Origin: Urechis unicinctus
Lineage: Eukaryota; Annelida; Polychaeta; Xenopneusta; Urechidae
Reading direction: 5' to 3'
DNA: 64,000 bases
NCBI GenBank assembly: GCA_034190875.2
Contig: CM067354.1
Span: 49,508,908 to 49,572,907, forward strand
The position numbers were made by a program, and so were the translations under genes. Under the pieces are notes generated by a model, which saw only the letters and a list, made by a program, of their open reading frames with translations, ran no database searches and had not been told where the DNA came from. Of this stretch, positions 24,604-36,467 are shown in pieces. The number at the start of each line of letters is the position of its first letter. The first letter of the stretch is position 1.

Positions 24604-27600
24604 GAGATGAGGAAGCTGAAAGGGACCTGTGGGAGACGCATTCTATATATATCTTGACATCAAGAACGCGTCACGTATTACGTAAGCTGGTGCCGTCGTA
24701 TCTGCTTCCGGTAAACTGGTTCCCATAGACAATGTTTCATTAGATCTTACTAGACAAGCATGGAGTCTTTTCAAGCGAGTCTACAAAAAACACAACCACA
24801 TATGGGAAGTGTTTTCAATTGGTACCACCCAAATATGTTCAACCGAAAAATTCACCAAATGCCCGAAAACCACTCAGGCCTTGATGGACCGGCCTTGCAT
24901 TCGTTCAATTCATATCGTTAAAGTAAGACATGCCCATTTTTTGCGCATCGGTTGGAATATAAAAGATTAATTAAAGACAGTCATAAGACAAGAATATTCC
25001 CTTTCACGGGACCATGTTCCTAGGGGGCTTGCCTGAAACACAACAACACGATTCAGGTAACGAGAGGGGGCTGGAAAACCACCCCTAAATGGTATACAAG
25101 GGAGAAGCCGGCGTAGTTTTATAGACCCCACGCGCCCGAGACACTTACCACTGGGAACAGTTCCAAGATGTTTGACAAGATCTATCGATTTCACAAACGA
25201 ACGCTAGACAATCTGGTTTTAAGCTACTTACAAATTTTGGCCAGCGACCAAACACACCGTTGAACTGAGTATTTTCTGTCAACAAACTCGGGAGGTAGAA
25301 CTTGAATAAACCCGTACTCGAGTCGACGTGGCGGGTCTGTCTGGGTTAGCGTTGGACCGATGAAAGTTCAAAAAGACACAATGGCAATATTCATCCTCGC
25401 ACCACGCAGTAAAACTTACACAAGCACACCGGATTCTTGTATCATGCGCCCTTCGTTAGACAATGCAGGCGGTACGCGTGGACCTCAAATTCCACGAACA
25501 GGATCGAACTACATTAGTCAATCGGCAACGAATGCCCGCATCGTTTCGTGGTGCCTGTTCCCACAGAATCGGACACTATCAATCAATAAGACTTTGCATA
25601 ATCGAAATATGGGTTACTATGATTCAAAATCGCATTGATCAGTTAATAAGGGCACAAACCTCTGATTATGGTCGGCTGCTTATACCGTGTGTCAATTCAG
25701 AAACCACTCGTGTGTACTCGGTCCAGGAGTAATCACGCGGTGGTTCTTAAAGAAGAGAGATCACGTAAGGGGCTTGAGGAATGCGGTGGGGGGTGTGGGG
25801 TATGGGTGTAAGTCCAGGTAACATGAGGTGGGGGGGGGGCGAGGGGAGGGGCCAACATTCCCCACCTCAATTACTACTGTTCAGGACACACCAGCGCCAC
25901 ACATGAGCAGATATCGGTGACCCGCCGGGGACGCAAGGACAACTGACATTCCTGATACTTACGTTATATGCCAACTGTCAAAGCATATTCTTACTTCTTC
26001 CACCCACAACCGTGAATCAGCTCAGATATAAACAACTACCTCGTTCACAGAAATGTGTTTGTAAAAATGTAAAATCAAAATTCTAGCAGCACCCTTTTTG
26101 TGGTTACGATTGTCACTTCCACGCGGACTCACAGGAACAGGTCACGACCCTCTTCGACATGGAGTGAGGGCGTCCTTATGTCATACTTACATTCTCTCAG
26201 ATCCTCAATCATCAAGGATCAATGATAAGTGCCACGAGTGAATCACAACGCTTAACATAAAGTCAATATCCGCATTCCAATTTTAAAAATAACTTTGACG
26301 AAATGAGAACTTTAATCCGAGTCAGGGCACCGGACACCTTGTGGCTCATCGCTGAATGACCATATTCGTCATGCCTCATGGACGTTTCGCGTCAGTGATT
26401 TCTAAACAATAAATAGTCCACGAACGTATAAAGGCTCATCTCGAATTAAAATACAGGCACAAGCTTTTGGCCCCGCGACCAGTGTAAGTGGACGCGGCAA
26501 GTCACCGGTATCGTTGAAAAAATAGTGTTAACTGCAATAAATCCGAAATTTCCGTGTACTCCTCCAGTAAAACTATGCCCACTTCCCCAAGGACAGGACC
26601 TCACTTCCAATTCATATACACGACTTTAAGGTCAAGGTCAGGAAACTGGGAGCTCAAGTTTTCTTCCCGTTTGAAGGTCATCTGCACGATTTTTAAGCAG
26701 CTCCGAACATTTGGAAAATTCGCATGCACTGCGATCACAATCAGTTCCAAACGGGGCATTGACCACCTAAGCCTGGTTCACAGAAGGCAGCATGTAGCAT
26801 GATCGAGTCGCATACATATTGCATTGCCGTCATCCATACACCCACAGCGATGTCCATCACTTACTTGACCAATTCCACACCCAAACGAGTCCGTATCCAT
26901 TGAAGAAGAACCACAAGGTATAAACAACAATGCAGTCTTGTAATCAAGCACTTGTTAAGGGTGCAAATGACCAATACAAACAACAACATTCGTGCAAATT
27001 GTTTATGCCAAACATGCACTTATTTTTTTCTCTCTCCCCCCCCCACCCCGAAGTTCCGGGTGATCAATACCTGCAGCAAATATGGATCAGACCAGTAACA
27101 TATTTTGACGTTGACTGAAGTGAGTCGTAAAGCATAAAAGGTGTTTTCCCACAAACAGACAACAGCTGATACTGGTTACTGCCAAACCAAAACACCATTA
27201 GAGTAATACAAGTGTAAAAACAGAAGAAATTTCCCATCTCTATCTCAAACAATACCCCAATCACGTTTTCACCTTGCTGTGAATACCAGACCTCTACTGA
27301 GTTACTATAAAGTAACAAGCCTAGACTTTATTGCTTCAATAAATTTACCTTCGTCCACAGACAGTAGCCAATTTACAAGAGGCGCGTATTGGAGTTTGAG
27401 ATCCCACCCGACTACACAGATCGCAAGGAGATCCACTGAGACAAACGGTGTGTATTTGAACCCTTTGACCTTGCATAACAATCGCATGCAGGGATAATCT
27501 TATCCTATCAATGAATATCATTCTTGTGTTAGTGACCGGTGGGGTGAATGGAGGACGCAGCGATATGAAGACATGTGTCCAAATGGCTAATCATGGATGA

Positions 27601-30600
27601 AGATATTGGATTATATTAACAACATGCTTATCCAAACGACCGCGAAACATCAGATAACCTGGTCAGATATCTAACAGATCAAGTGGGGATCCAGGTTAGG
27701 TGTCCGCGAAACATGCCCTAAGTCACTCCTATCCAGGCACATCACACCATGGACATGCGCATTAGGACACTGAGAGGTCAGCCGTACCGACGTGCCACGT
27801 ACAAAACAACCAACAAACACGCGCGAATGACAAGATCCCCACCGCCCCGATCACGCTCAGCATCCACAACCTGCGTCTGAATGACCTCTAAACATCCACC
27901 CACTGTCACCAGTCACGCAACCAACATAACCATTTACACACTATATTTAGACTATATACTTAATAAAACGTCCACGTTACAGAAACCACGCACCTGTTTA
28001 CCGGGCTGCGTCGCACTTGAATCAATGCAGAAACTGTATGTGGCCTATTCTCCTACTGAATCATTGATCCCGTGTTGGCGTGGGAGGGACGGATGGTGAA
28101 CGAATGGGGTATATTGATTTAGTGTGATCAGCAGCGTGATTAAGTCGGTCATCGATACCCTGATGCGCAAATGGGCCTACGTCGATATCCCCTCAAAAAC
28201 AAATTTGCAGTTAATAAAGCTTATTAATATTATTCAATGTTTAGTGTACTGATCCGCTGTGACGATAAACACCGACTTGGAAGGGTTTCATAATTTATAG
28301 TAAAATGACTAACATCATGTGACGCGCTTGTGACTCCGGGGGGATGAGGTCACAGGGACACGTTGCCAGCGAAGCATCTCAGTTTGTTCTCCGCCGCGAC
28401 GAGCCGCGGGTAAATAGTAAACACGAGATGGGCTGCTGCTGCGAGTGCACATGTACCGAGTGCTGCTGCACCCGGACGAGAATCATTATACCACGCCACA
28501 CGACGAAGCCACACCCCCCACAACAACACACTATCGCCCGATGCGGCAGATGCCAGCGTACCACTTAGAGCTCCAGAGAAGAGATAAATATGCTTATCAC
28601 TGTTTACTCCTGTTTCAAGCACGCGTCGAACGGTGTCATTATCATCGTACCAATATGGAACACATATGATTGGGTCCGAGATATAAATAGTACAGTATCA
28701 AATATCATATGACGGAAAGATCAATTACCCAATTTTGTGAAAAGATGACAATCCTAAACAGATCGTTTATCTCTTTTGAGTATATTGGTAATTAGGTTTT
28801 TCCTAAAATTAGCCCTGATTTTTTTTTTAAATTGTTCACACAATGAATACACAATGCCAGGAAATGGATGCTGCCCAACAAGTCACATTCACAGCAAACA
28901 ACAGTAGGACTGCGCATGGCGTATCGAAGTTCACAAAGCATACAATGACAAGGTTTGAACATTTCAACATAGGCAAAAACATTGAAACTCAGCCAAAGGT
29001 TAAATTCGCTGATAAGGACACTGTAACGAATGAAGGTATTCACCACCCAACATTTTTTTCTGATATTTGTCTTGCTAACCTTGAAACTGACAATAATTAA
29101 CAAAATGATTTACACCTGGATTGATACATTTTATTCCTTCAATTTACCTAGATATTACTGGAATAATGTTCCAAACAGGCCATGAGAGTAATGTTTCCTT
29201 CTGAAAGTTAGCAATGTTTAGCAATGTAACCAGCATCTCTATATACATTAAGTATAACAAGTGAATACTCTCCTAATATCAAATGAGGTTTCTTATACTG
29301 GTCATACCAACAAGTGTTCAAACAGATCCTTTACGTTAAAACAGATACAATAGATTGACTGTGGTGGTAGCTACTGACTGTAGTTGGATCTAGCTCCGAG
29401 AAACGATGATGTGGTCCCGAGGAAGTGAATATTCTTATTGCTAGTCACAGGGCTTGTTTGATTGGGGATGTGCATAGTAAAATTCAAGATGTGAAGCAAA
29501 ACGACATTTACCTAACCTTTTAGTAAAATATTTGGTGTAAAACTAAAAGCCTGCTAATTTGTTGTCTGTATTGGACATCCATATGGGTGGATTAGAGAGT
29601 AGACCATATCCATTTGAAGAATTAACTCATCTTGACAGGGTGGTCAATAAGCAATCAATTCAATCCAAGTCCCAGGCTTTTACCAAAAGGGATACATAGA
29701 ATAGCCATCACCTATTAAGATTTTATACCTGACCTTAAATATATAACAGATTGACCTTATTTGACCCGTGTTCCAAGTCTTAAGCTGTTGAGAGGGTGGG
29801 CAATTGCCAGCGTAATAATGAGAGAGAGAACAAATATCTACACCACCAATGGACAGGTATGAAATACAGCGCAATATCTATCCCATTATGAACGCGCACA
29901 ATGCACCACAATGCTGCTTCGAAAGTTCAACACCATTAGGCATTACCCGCAGTTAACTTGGCTCGGAGCCATCAACGACAACCAGCTTGAATCTACGATA
30001 AATGTCACAAGCATGTTCTCACTTCAACACATCAATACTAACTTACTTACTCGACGTCTTGTTTTGCAATGTGTTCTTATATATCCTAACAATCTCTCTG
30101 TAACTGAACAACTTGATCCGCACTTCAGAGGATGTGATTTTACGAAATTACAGAGATGTATGAACCACCGGCCGTCTGCAACACGCTTGGCTTTCGGACA
30201 GAGCAACGTATTCAAAGCGGGTACCATGTGGCGTGACGTCATCAACTCATTAGCATATCAATATCATGAATGGGCTTAGAAGAGAAAGTGAGCGGTTCAG
30301 CGCCCTTTCTTAAATCTTTTTTTCATTATCAGGTGAATACTAGGTTTCACCATTTGAGTAGATTCGACATTAGAAGTCTACAAAATCTTTGTATTCGGTA
30401 CTTTAATTTCACGTCGAGGGCGTTTACGGGGTATTCCATCATTGATTTGTCGAGGAAATTGTGACGTCAGAACGACTGATGCGAATGACCAATCAAAATC
30501 TTTTTCGTCGCACTGTCCGTATCCCAGAGTGCATCAGTGTGTAAAATATGAACGCGGTCATTTCATGCGTGCGTGTGGGGTTGGGGATGACGTAGCCCTA

Positions 30601-32842
30601 CAAGACGTCTGAGTAGACGGTATAAATTCATGTTACCGTTATGACCGGAGCTAGGGATGACGCTGACTTTAAAGACAATTGCGACAGTTCTAAATTCGTC
30701 CATAGATTTTCACGATTTTTTTTTGCACAGAGTAAGCTCATATATAAAGCTAAAGAAATGTAAAATAAAAAGTATAGGTCACTGATGTAAATTTCTGAGT
30801 ATGACGAATTTAAGATCGCCATATTAAGCCAATGGGAATTATGCGTTTTTGATAATATTTTGGTTCTATAGAAAAGTTCATCAAGCCAATTACATTATAT
30901 TTGACATACAGACAGAAAAATATCTGCTCTACGAAAAATCAAGAAAAAAATGATGTCTCGCCGAACGCTACGGCAAGCCATCTATGAATTTATTGTTAAT
31001 TTTTCTCCAGAATGGTGTCAAACCTCCATAAAAAAATTTACCACTGACTTTTGAAGTAAACTTGGTAATATGGTGCAGTGATATATGTACTATGAATAGA
31101 ATTTACAAAAATGTTAAGTCTGTGTAGTCTATGGGAAGCCACAATGGATTTTCTGTTGTATTCCATGAGTGCAGTCTATTACCATATTCAAACCTCCATA
31201 TAAAAAATTGATCACTGACTTTTGAAGTAAACTTGGTTATATGGTGCAGTGATATATGCACTATGAATAGAATTTAAAAAAAGGATAGGTATGTGTAGTC
31301 TATTAAAAGCCACAATGGATTTTCTGTTGTATTCCGTGTGTGCGGTCTATTACAATATTCAAACCTCCATAAAAAAAATTGTGCTCCCTCTTGCAAGGTA
31401 GACTAATCAATCTAACTGTTGGTCTATTGGGCTTATCCAGGAATTTGCTCTGGCAGGGAAGGTCTAACGCCAAGAAAGTCATTGTATAATGAAATGAAAC
31501 ATCTGTGTAGGGCTAGGGAAGGTCATAATATGTACTGCTGAGACAAAGGTTCATGTGGTGGTTCTTGTTGAATGTTCAACAAATTGACCCAGTTTTAGCG
31601 GCTGTACTTAATCAAGTCAAGTTTCATTAGGAGGCATGTTTAATTGCTTGCCTTGAGAAATAATTAGGGTTCCACTACTTGGTTGTTCAGCAAAGAAACC
31701 AGCATATCTGACAGTGTATCACCAATATAAGCAGCTGAAGGACATGGAATGCCGAGCTGTAGGTCATTGTTTATGCCATTTGTGGAAAACAGGATCAAAA
31801 TGGTGGTGTCATTAGAATGGTAATTGAATTTTTACAATAATTAATTATACCCCATTCTTCTCCAACAATAATCAAAATATTTAAGAAAATGAAAATGATT
31901 TTTTATATCAAATCACTGAACCAAAGTTAGCTCTAGTTCAGTTCCAGTTCATTCACATTCACACTCATTTCTGTAAATAAACGGCAGGCTGCACATATAA
32001 CAGATCCACATTTGGAGCCTTACTCTGTGACATTTCATTCTCTTGACCCATCACAAGAAATAAATCCCCTATTTCAAGAGAGTGCTAAAGTTTTACTTTT
32101 CATTTCAGTAAAACATGACAAAAATAAAATGTATTATTTATTTACAAATGGTGATATATATACATACAAGTTCAATGAATTCAATAAATAGCTTGTTTGG
32201 CAAGTACATGAAGTATTACATTTACTTCTCTGCACTAAAAAGTGGCAAATTTTATGACTTTTTCAGCACCAAAAACAGGCCATAGTGGTATTATCTGATC
32301 TTGTTTTTGTGACACTTAGTCTTTCTTAAATGAATCAATCCATAAAGTTCCCAAACAACTAAGACATTAAACTTCTATCGACAATGCACCACAACTCTGA
32401 CCAGACTAAAATAACCATACAAATCCACACCACTGATGGAACATATCTGGCAAAAGTTTTTAACTGAAAACTTCATGCAGACCCTAGCACAGGCATCTTC
32501 TTTCCACAAGATGTTCAAGGTATAGGAACTTCTTCACTTCATGACATAACTATTCTTCAATGAGATCCATTTACAGAATCTATACTACCCAAGAACAAGT
32601 TTCAATGCTATAACAGCAGTATTCAAACCTATCAGTGGTACTGAAACAGATAATACATCATGGTTATTGATATTTCAATGTTAATATCAACTACATGAGT
32701 AACTTGGAAAAAAGCCTTCCCTAAGACAAAGTGGACTACATTATGATCACAAACAATCAAACATCAAACCATTTCATCCAACTTTCCCTGAGGGTTAATG
32801 AAATGAGCAAATATAAAAAAAACCAACAGATACTCTACTCAC
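24604..32842. other. Gene-poor region, no supported genes
   Basis: I found no exon with splice sites and recognisable protein sequence on either strand. The open frames at 28.3-28.7 kb and 29.9-30.3 kb have unremarkable composition and overlap frames on the other strand. The block at 30985-31385 is a tandem repeat. Long introns, distal regulatory DNA or non-coding RNA genes cannot be excluded. Confidence 0.4.
30985..31385 (+). repeat. ~170-bp tandem repeat, 2.3 copies
   Basis: CAAACCTCCATA starts near 31019, 31189 and 31360, a period of 170-171 bp. Each unit continues with CACTGACTTTTGAAGTAAACTTGG, ATGGTGCAGTGATATATG, CTATGAATAGAATTT and CACAATGGATTTTCTGTTGTATTCC. The two full copies are about 85-90% alike by eye. 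Confidence 0.85.
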
Positions 32843-34224
32843 TTCTCATGACTGTACGTATTGAGCGAATGAGGTTAATGGTCTGACTCTTAACTCCTGG
32901 CTCCTCTCCAAATCCACGCTGCTCAGTGCCCCAACCAACTACAGCATGACACAGAGCATCCTTACAAGAATTTGTGAACATATTATATTTAGGATTATCA
33001 CACCCAGTGTCAATATGATTAATTATAGGAGTAAACACAATTTATCATCCAAAAAGTATGTGCTGAGAAGCGGTTATGATTGAATATGTTGTCACTGGCT
33101 GACATGAGTTATTATCATGGCAAAAACTGTACCAAGACACTTAACACCTGATGACCTTATATTATAATAATATATATGCAAGAATTACTATATAAGGTCA
33201 TCAGGTGTAAATGATTACACTAAAGAGGATAATTTAGAAGCAGTTATGAAATACCATCTTGATATTGAAAGGGATCGATTTTGACTTAATTCACTTTATG
33301 ACACTCAGCTTCTTAGCCTTCTGAGATATGGCATCATTACAGGGAAGCAGAACAGCATTCAAATATGCAATTTTTTGTATTGTGGACAAGTGTGTGCGAG
33401 CATAATTTCCCTAGCCTTACAGGACGTCTACCGTAGATGTCCTACAACGACTGAATCCAACGCAATGGATAAATCTTCAACGAAAATCAGATACCTTGAA
33501 TGTCTAAAACCTAGCAAGTTATTTGGTTTCATTGCATGTTTTGACGGTACAGAACAATTTACACATGTAATCACGAATGAAAAGTATTTATCTGACATGG
33601 ATTACCATTATGATTGCGTTCATAGTGGCATCATTGATCAACACATCTAGACATGCTCATCTTTACAACGAGGCAGTAGCTGCGCGCATGCGCATTTGTG
33701 GGGAAAAAAAGAATTCTGCCTGCACATCAGGCTAATCAAGTCTGAATCCGAACGTTCAATGCCAGAAACTGAAATACATGCTCTGCGACGCAGCTCTTGT
33801 GTAATGGCATCCGTAGACGCCAAGTAGAACCCACTCCATGAGTACATAGTGAACAAACAAATACCATGTGACCTTATATCTAACAAAATGGTGGTTATCT
33901 CATCGCGTTTTTTCAGAAATCAATAAAAAGATGACATTTTTTAATGAACAGCATTGATCGCGGTTCCATAATTTTTTTCACATGTTCTTGATATTTGTTT
34001 TTTTCTAGATGCTAAATCGAGTGGTTCCTTCAAAATAATTTGCCTATGGGCGCGGCTGGTGACAACCTAGTCAAAGAAACTCCGCCTCTGACAGCTACGC
34101 GCTATTTACTACTTTCGATCTCTCACATCCCCGCTGTAGAGGCGAAGAGACGCCTGTGAAATGTCCGAGGTTCCAAAGTCAAAGTGACAGATGAACTCAC
34201 TAAAAACTTACCAAAGCCCGCCAT
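32843..34224 (-). CDS. Candidate 5' end of an unidentified gene (two short exons)
   Basis: On the - strand, ATG GCG GGC TTT G at 34224-34212 is followed by a strong donor, GTAAGTTTTT. A second open segment, 32938-32843, starts after CTGTAG and ends at GAA/GTGAGT. Joining them keeps frame and gives a polar, conserved-looking peptide: MAGFV, GWGTEQRGFGEEPGVKSQ, TINLIRSIRTVMRS. The second exon ends in phase 1 and its partner was not found. I do not recognise the family. Support is limited to splice signals and phase, so it may be chance. Confidence 0.25.
33141..33209. mobile_element. Short palindromic MITE-like element
   Basis: Arms TTAACACCTGATGACCTTATAT and ATATAAGGTCATCAGGTGTAA pair almost perfectly (one extra base) around a ~26-bp AT-rich centre. 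No coding capacity and no clear flanking duplication. Confidence 0.55.
33445..33700 (+). repeat. RYLECLKPS-type dispersed repeat, copy 1
   Basis: Homologous to 49010-49260 and, inverted, to 49505-49615. It contains AGATACCTTGAATGT.TAAAACCTAG, GTTATTTGGTTTCAT, GATTACCATTATGATTGC, and near its end GTAG(C/T)TGCGCGC. One frame reads RYLECLKPSKLFGFI and then a Glu/Gln-Phe segment. It may derive from a transposon ORF or a processed gene; the source is unknown. Confidence 0.65.
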
Positions 34225-36467
34225 GCCAAAAAATTTGTGACAAAATGAAAGATTATATGACAAAATGACACGAGGACTGTTTCTATTACTACAGCTTTGT
34301 CTAATTTGTTCTGTTTGAGCACTAGAATACGGCACATCATGAAACTTCAAAAACTCAACATGGCCGACTCCCACAAAGCAACATAATTTGATGGAGCTCG
34401 TGATTTCTAACAGAAAGCCGAACCAATACAGGTCATTCAAACCTGCCGTATGAAACAGTATTATATCATCTCTGACCCATTTTCTTCGTACATCACCCAG
34501 ATGCTCGTCCAATTGAAAAGTGCGAGTTGCTTGCTGGCTCCTCCACTCGACCTCGCCCCGCAGACACAACATTCTGCTACCTCTGTGATATCTGTCTAGT
34601 TTTTGATTTCTATGCTGGACAACAATTTTAAAATTGTGTTGGATTTCGTTGATTCTGTAGATTAAGGAGTATGACTGTTGTTGCACTCTAGGCAAGATTG
34701 ATGTTTAGACATTTATGGATATGAAAATCTATTTTTAAACTGTCCCTTGTCTGCAATGCGAGAAGGAGCAAATTTGCTTATAACCCTAAAGATTCTGACA
34801 TACGGACCCTCGCCCCTAAGGTGGCATCATATCATAAAAACACCAGAGTGTCTTGCCTAGTGACGACCCAGGACGTTAAAATGAAATGGTACGTTCGCAC
34901 AGGGCAAAATTTCGCAGTGAAGTAAAAGAAATCAGATTCAGTGGGACTGCAATTATCTTCAACATCATATGAAACCTACGATTGAACGGGGAGCGGGCTA
35001 TTGGTTAGTTTTCACATAAAGGCTATCTGAGCGGCGCAGATGCGGCTATGACCAGACGATAGGGACATGAAACACTAATGTATCCTCGATAATACAATAA
35101 TTACTAATTCTAATGACAGGACTTCCTTTTATCGCTCGATCGACACGTAGACAATCCAAACTAATACGATAAATGATCATAATTCACTCGTAACTATAAT
35201 ACGCGATATTACTTTTTCCCAAAAATCTCTCTTCATGCAGCACACATATTGCATTTAAACAAAGTAGCGCAGCTTCCAAAAGAGAGTACAATGTAAAAGC
35301 CATTTTAAAGGAAACTAGTCCACGAAATTATTACTACAGCAACCGGAGATGCAATTAACTTCAGTTCTATTGACACTCAAATCATAGCGCATCTGTATAC
35401 ACATTATGATGTGGGTTATTTAATCATATTGTTAATCATAATGTATGCAGGTATATCCGGGCGGAGAATTGGCCAGGAGAAAGTTCATTGGTGTATATTT
35501 TCTGGTTACGACTAGTTGAAGCAATTTCGTTCGAATTAGCTCAGGCGAACCAAGCTGCATTCATATCTAGTACAAACATGGTAAATACCAAAGGCACTCG
35601 GGTCATTAAAAGCCCCTTCTCTCTACTCTGGCTTGTAAAGTATATACATTTAAACAGCCAGTAGGGAGGGGCGTTTTATTTCTCGAGTGCCTGTGGTAAA
35701 CACTGTCAAGGCTCGGAGTTGGGCAAGACATGTGCAAGTCTTATAGATGGTAAGGAGCAATGGACATCAGAGTAATCCAGGTGTCATTTGGGCCAGCTTG
35801 GGGATGGCAGAATCCTTAATAAGAAACCGTGCCACTAAACCTTTATAACAGATAGATGCAGAGCTCAATAGCAAAGCTAGAAATTTTATTACAGGAAAAT
35901 TATGTGTCAATTTGTTCTGCTTAATATATCCTTTTCATTTAGTCAACTCTGTCAACTAAGTCCATTTTACGATTATACTTTTTCAACAATTACTACAGTG
36001 TGTGCAGATATATCAAGGAGTTTGTAAAATGCATTTGTTAGATAACCTTTCACTTGGTCAGCAGTTTTCAAGGTATATTCATTTAGTTTTACAGCGACAA
36101 CCAGGTTCAATGTTTTCATACATAATTACTCATGCATTAGAAAATGGGACCTGTAATTTGTATCTGAGGAAATTGAAGCATTAGCTGCCTTTTGATACAT
36201 TGGAATAACAACTCTCCATTTTCAGTTTGTTTTACAATCTTTAATCTGTTAGAAAGGGACTGTTACCCATTCAGTAACTCTTTACAAGAAAACATGACAT
36301 AGAAAAACAAATATTTGTCAATAAATACATGTTATATTCAATATTTTCCATATTAAAAACATTTCTAAATTATCTAAATAATAGATGTATATATATGTAT
36401 AGTCAGTTCATATAAATGCTATGAAGACAATGGCAAGTTATGAATATGGAGATCATGCAATTTGAAG
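34225..36467. other. Non-coding interval with one MITE, GBA2 3' flank
   Basis: A 190-codon open frame on the - strand (34123-34695) overlaps this stretch but has no known motif, and its composition does not stand out. It may be 5'UTR of the candidate gene at 34224. The left part holds a MITE at 35592-35692. The right part is the likely GBA2 3'UTR, with a - strand AATAAA (TTTATT) near 35885. Confidence 0.35.
35592..35692. mobile_element. MITE, CAGGCACTCAAGTC family, copy 3
   Basis: Left end AGGCACTCGGGTCATTAAAAG with CCCCTTCTC inside; right end GGGAGGGGCGTTTTATTTC then TCGAGTGCCT. The arms are imperfect inverted repeats. About 101 bp, with the same architecture as the copies at 14871 and 23791. 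Confidence 0.7.

Noticed and set aside
28344..28669. GC-richer block with overlapping open frames on both strands
   Set aside because: Cys-rich and Ala-rich frames mirror each other and have no splice context; composition alone explains them.
34123..34695. 190-codon open frame on the - strand, the longest outside known genes
   Set aside because: No recognisable domain, no splice partners for its length, composition close to background. It overlaps a possible first exon and is better explained as 5'UTR or chance.
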